This document shows positions 46,188-49,146 of a DNA stretch of 49,146 bases, piece after piece. The notes under the pieces were generated by a model that saw only the letters and a program-made list of their open reading frames with translations, searched no databases and was not told where the DNA came from. Position 1 is the stretch's first letter, and each line of letters opens with the position of its first letter. The position numbers and the translations under genes are program-made. Origin of the DNA: Suillus spraguei (lineage: Eukaryota; Basidiomycota; Agaricomycetes; Boletales; Suillaceae); contig JABCPU010000479.1 in NCBI GenBank assembly GCA_016800925.1, positions 1 through 49,146 on the forward strand. Reading direction: 5' to 3'.

Positions 46188-47439
46188 ATGTCAGAGTTGC
46201 CCAAGGGGCATGACAACAAAAGAAAATTTGATCAACTGCCCACTGCAAGAGCAATCAGTAAGTTTATTGTTGTATTTTAAAGATTTTAATTCTGATTGAA
46301 CAAAAAATCACCTAGTTTATTCTATTGTATCAGATGAAGGAGTCAAGTCTAGAATTGAATATAAAGTTGGACAAAGGTATGTTTTTTTGATATCAGAATT
46401 ATTATTGATTTAATGTATGAATCTTTTTGAATGAATATAGTGTTTCAGTGTATGCTCCCAAAAAAGGCCGTAGAGGAGTGGATGATGATGATCTGTGGTA
46501 TGGAATCATCGAGTGTTTTCGTATTGACAACCGTCCAAAGGCTTTAGAAGTAGGTTTTTTTGACTTTTTTTTGGTCCCCATTATTATCATATCATTTGTA
46601 TTTCTATTTCACTTATCTTATTTTTGCAGCCTTTTTGGGTCAAAATACGCTGGTACTGGTCTAAGGATGTACAAGATCCAACTTTCAAGACAGCTTCCCA
46701 ATCTGATTTCAGATTTCTTTCTATGGGAACCAATGAGCTTCTATTGTCAGATCTGACTCAATGGTTAGAAGCTGCAGTATTGGCTGGTGAGTTACTTTTA
46801 TCTGTCTCAGCAAATCAAAAACTGACATTATTCTTGATCTCCTGAGAAACCATCAAAGTCATAAAGTTTGATGAGAAGTCAGGCTTTCAAAAACCTTGGG
46901 TTTAAAGGGTCTATATACCAGATGGTATGCATGCTCTTTTCCTCCTGAACTGCAGGTTTGTCAGTTTTTAATAGAAAAATGATTGATTTACAAAGAGTGA
47001 TATTAGGATGATTCAATCAGCTTATCTTGCATTTCAACCTGCAAAAAACCTTTCAGTCCTGACCAGGAGACTCAAGATTTTGCTTAAATTGCAACCGCTG
47101 GTATCATACAAGATGTCTTAAAGTTCTGTCATCAGCAGAGTCTATCAAAGCTAGGTTGCCTGCTACTGAAGTTCATTCAGGCTTTCACCGATGAACTATT
47201 CAAAGCACTCCTCTGCTGTCCTGTTTGAACGTGGAATCAAAGCTGGAGTATCTGGTAATAGATGGGTCATATGCCAAGTGAGGAAGTGGCACAATCACTT
47301 GGTCAGTAAAGACCTCTCTCTGCCTCATGACTGGATCATCCATTTGGATAAAGTGGATACAACTTGGATACTTCCCACAAAACAGTTGGCCAACACAATT
47401 TACTATCAATGTCCTGCCTGTCCAATGTACTGGTTGTAA
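46188..47439 (+). pseudogene. BAH-PHD-like chromatin reader, decayed
   Basis: Exons 46188-46257, 46334-46376, 46441-46549, 46630-46786 and 46847 onward join in frame by canonical introns. They encode YKVGQSVSVYAPKKG, DLWYGIIECFRIDN, FWVKIRWYWSKDVQDP, MGTNELLLSDLTQWLEAAV and ETIKVIKFDEKSG, the strand order of BAH-type modules (V.V.......WYG.I......W+.+.W+...). A TAA at 46903-46905 (KPWV*RVYIPDG) stops it. Further on, TCKKPFSPDQETQ and, one base out of frame, RFCLNCNRWYHTRCL make a PHD-like zinc finger (C..C.RWYH..C). The last frame ends NTIYYQCPACPMYW, a final C-x2-C. BAH-PHD proteins read histone tails. Here the frame shift and stop indicate a relic. Divergent from the giant gene. Confidence 0.62.
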
Positions 47440-47639
47440 ATGACACAATAACAGCTTGATTTCCAGCTGAACAAATTAACTATAGAGATCATGTGAAGGA
47501 CAGAAAAAAATCTAGTGACTTAGTGGCTCTTCTATAGCACTCTTTAGATACTTATGTGTCTGACAATTCTATTTATGGTACAAAATCAGCACACACACAT
47601 TAATGATGTCTTTTGCAAATGCACCAGCTTGACATCTCT
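47440..47639. other. Convergent intergenic region
   Basis: Short AT-rich spacer between the 3' ends of the reader gene and the AT-hook gene. No feature was recognised. Confidence 0.4.
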
Positions 47640-49113
47640 CTAACCCTCCATTTCTAAAAGTGTAAATAAGACTCTAAATCCAATTTTGGACTCTTCAGGA
47701 AGCTTGACTGCTTCTCTTTGGCTTTTCATCCAACAAACATACTGGACTATGATATGCATATGAGTCTTGATTTGCTTCTACAAACAAATTAATACAGCTG
47801 GTTTAAATGTCAAAAAATAACATACCTGAACATCCTTAGAGGCCATTGCTTTTCCAATCTGCCTTTTAATGTCACTTTGAAGTTCATCTGATCTAGTCCA
47901 GTCAAATCCAAGACTAGAAAAGAATTTAAGAAACTATAAAGATATGACCTTAGTCCAAAGCAAATGTCATAGTGATAAACTGACCTTCTCATTCCACATC
48001 AAGCTCTCAGACTTGAAGGAAGCTTGTGATTTCTGACATGCTTTGGCTACTTTTGACATATTTGCAGAAAGAGTTAAGGTAGTCATAGACTTGGTATTGG
48101 AATCAGAACAAGTGATCTGTGATTCATTTGAGATCACAGTCTGTTCTTTTTCTGTGGCTTTGGTTAGCCTTTGACTGCTATTGCTTGATCTGCTGACACC
48201 TCTGAGGCAGACTTCTCCTGAGAGATATCAACATCTATGTCTTGGTCTATAACTTCATTTGACACCATATAGGCATCTGAAGAATAATCCCATGGTTCTG
48301 TGTCATCGGAGAAAGAAGGTGGATCACTAGAAGATATGAAGATGTTAGAAGGCTGCCTTGAAGTTGGTTTAGCACAGGTCTCCATGATATCTGCAGATAT
48401 TTGCTCTGGATCTAATGATATCTGCTGTGAAACTTAAGAAACTCTTTTTATAGACTGAGGTTTCTTCATGAGATTTAATTCAAGTTTTTAGTCTCTGAAA
48501 CAGTTTGCTTACCCCATCAATCTTTGTGAATTTTGCACAAAACAAGGTGGACAGATCTAAAGCAGGAACATCATTTTTCTCTGATGTTGGAATCTTTTTC
48601 TTGTTAGAGTTTGAAGCAGTCTGTTTAGATTTTTATATAAACAGTCAGTGAAAGTCCCACTTGCCAAAATATACTGCAACTCAAAGGTCAAGAAAAAGTA
48701 AGCACCTGGCAGGATGATGATTGATATAACTTGGAGTTTCTGTATATTCAGATGATTTTCAAAACTTTGAGTGGCAGATTGGCTAGAATTACTGACCTAT
48801 GTTTCAAATTCTCAACTTCTTTAGAAGCTGAAGACACATCCAATTGAAATGTTAGTAATATTGGAATATGAATGTCATTTGCTGTCTCTGCTCCAATAGA
48901 ATTGACTCTCATAAAGTTCACCTCAAAACATACAAACCCACCTTTGACCACTTGAGAAATAGAGTCTTTTGAAATAGGATCTTGTCCAGAAGACAACAAC
49001 AATGATTCAGCTACATTTTTGCTGGGTAGTTTCATAGGTGATATAGACAAAGATTGAAGTTTTATGATTGTGCTGTTGAGCACACCTTTTGGACGTCCTC
49101 TTCTTTTGTTCAT
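47640..49113 (-). CDS. AT-hook protein, multi-exon
   Basis: It starts at 49113 with NKRRGRPKGVLN; RRGRPKG is an AT-hook that binds the minor groove of AT-rich DNA. The likely exons on the minus strand continue with QVVK joined to NDIHIPILLTFQLDVSS and KEVENLKHR, then SNKKKIPTSEKNDVPALDLS, SSDPPSFSDDTEPWDY, SEVSADQAIAVK, KACQKSQASFKSESLMWNEK, LGFDWTRSDELQSDIKRQIG and finally KQIKTHMHIIVQYVCWMKSQ to the stop at 47640-47642. Several GT-AG introns fit these joins. Stops are few, so it could be intact, but one exon near 48170 has a stop close to its end and the boundaries are uncertain. The middle is serine- and acidic-rich, thus disordered. No other domain was recognised. Confidence 0.5.
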
Positions 49114-49146
49114 GACATTATCATCTATAGATGATCTAAAAGATGA

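Overview
The window looks like nuclear DNA of a filamentous fungus, most likely a mushroom-forming basidiomycete (Agaricomycetes). Genes are split by short GT-AG introns of about 45-60 bp. Several protein families resemble ones I know from Agaricomycete genomes: a Plavaka-type transposase end, a Harbinger-type Myb/SANT plus nuclease pair, a Helitron/PIF1-like helicase end, a Tc1 element and several large uncharacterised families. No rRNA or convincing tRNA gene was recognised. Family names come from recalled motif patterns; no database was searched.

Layout. 0.3-8.1 kb is a graveyard of DNA-transposon and transposon-associated genes: a short two-exon relic, a Plavaka transposase end, a broken uncharacterised gene, a RecQ-like helicase fragment, and a convergent Harbinger pair separated by tandem repeats. 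8.7-11.0 kb is a zinc-finger-containing uncharacterised gene on the minus strand. 12.6-14.1 kb holds a minisatellite and a Helitron/PIF1 helicase end. 15.5-24.2 kb carries minus-strand multi-exon genes, including two diverged paralogues (17.6-19.1 and 22.7-24.2 kb). 25.2-26.3 kb is a plus-strand multi-exon gene. 26.3-34.3 kb is a block of repeats: two LTR-like arms in opposite orientation, a tandem array of about 170 bp units, a non-coding element with terminal inverted repeats of about 125 bp, a purine-rich tract, and a second array that reverses orientation around a palindrome near 33.24 kb.

34.5-49.1 kb is the most interesting part. It has a truncated Tc1 end joined to a Ty1/copia reverse-transcriptase fragment, a JmjC-like relic, a complete 1.59 kb Tc1 element with an open transposase frame, and a gene resembling 2-oxoglutarate/Fe(II) dioxygenases of the TET/JBP type. 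These are followed by an Hst4-like sirtuin, a very large gene with an Ulp1-like cysteine-peptidase region, a BAH-PHD-like reader gene and an AT-hook gene. Nearly all of these relate to chromatin or DNA modification. Several are interrupted by in-frame stop codons that a single C-to-T or G-to-A change could explain, so I read most as decaying copies. Near 40.17 kb the base composition seems to drop in GC and two divergent genes both lose their 5' ends, which suggests an insertion, rearrangement or assembly junction.

How they work together: the clearest functional unit is the autonomous-looking Tc1 element. The chromatin-type genes may be cargo or relics of large mobile elements, since TET/JBP-like and Ulp1-like genes are known companions of some basidiomycete transposons, but no single element with clear ends enclosing them could be delimited.
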